A stretch of DNA of 5,985 nt from NCBI GenBank assembly GCA_002390155.1, contig DGOS01000100.1, positions 4,928-10,912 on the forward strand. The letters run 5' to 3'. The notes under the pieces are model-generated. The model had not been told where the DNA came from and searched no databases. It saw only the letters and a program-made list of their open reading frames with translations. Origin of the DNA: Hyphomicrobiaceae bacterium UBA4460 (GTDB taxonomy: Bacteria > Pseudomonadota > Alphaproteobacteria > Rhizobiales > Methyloligellaceae). The translations under genes were made by a program, and so were the position numbers. Below are positions 5,648 through 5,985 of this stretch, piece after piece; positions within the stretch are counted from its first letter, which is position 1; each line of letters starts with the position of its first letter.

Positions 5648-5677
5648 GAAGCTCCAGAATCGGGGGCGGGGAGCTTC
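5648..5677. repeat. 8-bp inverted repeat
   Basis: GAAGCTCC (5648-5655) and GGAGCTTC (5670-5677) are exact reverse complements separated by 14 G-rich bases. It could be an operator or an RNA stem in the leader of the gene at 5777. Confidence 0.4.
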
Positions 5678-5717
5678 TCAAACTTTGGCGTTGTCGCCCC
5701 CTGGCGAGTTCCACGTT

Positions 5718-5771
5718 GAGCCGTTTCGCCGTTACGAGGCTCGCGGCGGATCCCGTCTTTGGCGGAGCCTC
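5718..5771 (+). promoter_or_regulatory. Possible RNA switch covering a ribosome-binding site
   Basis: GAGGCTC (5736-5742) can pair perfectly over 7 bp with GAGCCTC (5765-5771), which includes three bases of the GGAG ribosome-binding site (5764-5767) of the gene at 5777. The same GAGGCTC can instead pair over 5 bp with GAGCC at 5718-5722, freeing that site. Such mutually exclusive pairings are the logic of a translational switch, but short GC-rich stems arise easily by chance. Confidence 0.3.
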
Positions 5772-5776
5772 ACGGC

Positions 5777-5985
5777 ATGGCCGTTGCAATGCGTAAGAAA
5801 CGGGCCTGGTCAACGCGCGCAGACGACGCCGAGTCGGAAGAGTCGGCGGCGTTCGAAGCGACTGTTGCCGCCGCCAAGGATACCGCGGCGAAGTCCGGGG
5901 AATTTCTCACCACCGCCAATTCCGATCTCACCGACCACCAGCGTTGGCTGCGGACGCAAAGCGCGGCCGTGGAGCGCGACCGGCA
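5777..5985 (+). CDS. Unrecognised Ala-rich protein, 5' part only
   Basis: An open frame begins at ATG 5777 and continues without a stop to the right edge, giving 69 residues and a partial codon. GGAG lies nine bases before the start; a second in-frame ATG at 5789 has none. The visible part opens with a basic segment (MAVAMRKKRAW), followed by an acidic Ala/Glu stretch, then a charged, probably helical segment with DHQRWLRTQSAAVERDR. There is no signal peptide or membrane segment in what is visible. The pattern suggests a cytoplasmic or membrane-anchored protein with an N-terminal helical or coiled-coil region. I do not recognise the family. Third-position GC is high, as in the neighbouring genes, which supports coding. 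Confidence 0.6.
   Translation, partial: MAVAMRKKRAWSTRADDAESEESAAFEATVAAAKDTAAKSGEFLTTANSDLTDHQRWLRTQSAAVERDR

Larger units (their letters stand above)
5488..5776. other. 289-bp non-coding region rich in short repeats
   Basis: I find no convincing gene here; the minus-strand frame crossing it (5433-5813) is Arg/Pro-rich and overlaps both flanking genes. It contains four imperfect GTTTGCC-type repeats (5511-5552), a bulged hairpin (5574-5595), an 8-bp inverted repeat (5648-5677), competing GGCG/CGCC stems (5687-5706), and a three-part stem arrangement next to the following start codon (5718-5771). None is followed by a T run, so no standard terminator is visible. It is long for a leader in such a compact region and could hold a promoter, an RNA control element or a small RNA. 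Confidence 0.5.

Noticed and set aside
5433..5813. A 126-residue minus-strand frame in the right-hand gap
   Set aside because: Its composition is dominated by Arg, Pro and Ser, it has no ribosome-binding site that I could see, and it overlaps the ends of both flanking genes.

Overview
The window is a GC-rich, tightly packed stretch of a bacterial chromosome. Protein similarity and gene style suggest an alphaproteobacterium, probably of the Hyphomicrobiales; this is inference, because no rRNA or other marker gene is present. The left edge carries pqqA, so the organism probably makes the redox cofactor PQQ. That would fit a methylotroph or another user of PQQ-dependent alcohol dehydrogenases.

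Layout. Positions 32-121 (minus strand) encode PqqA, a 29-residue peptide precursor; the rest of a pqq operon would lie beyond the left edge. A 184-bp divergent region (122-305) holds overlapping promoter-like elements, four copies of a CGATTGG heptamer and a LysR-type T-N11-A dyad. Positions 306-1220 (plus) encode an OxyR-type peroxide sensor with both redox cysteines. It is followed 36 bp later, same strand, by an ActP-like sodium:solute symporter (1257-2816) whose N-terminus is uncertain. The symporter converges, with a 6-bp gap, on two minus-strand genes for exported proteins: an unrecognised secreted protein (2823-3422) and a serine carboxypeptidase-like S10 hydrolase with a GTG start (3501-5063). 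Divergent from the latter is a small lipoprotein gene (5215-5487). After a 289-bp non-coding stretch rich in short inverted repeats, an unrecognised Ala-rich gene starts at 5777 and runs off the right edge.

How the genes relate. OxyR and pqqA share one control region, so peroxide control of PQQ synthesis is a reasonable hypothesis, as is cotranscription of oxyR and the symporter. The genes from 2823 to 5487 look like ordinary cell-envelope housekeeping genes. I see no mobile element, CRISPR array, tRNA, rRNA or recognisable defence system. The most interesting signals are regulatory: the pqqA/oxyR control region, a strong Shine-Dalgarno followed by ACG rather than ATG before the symporter, and a possible RNA switch at the start of the right-hand gene.
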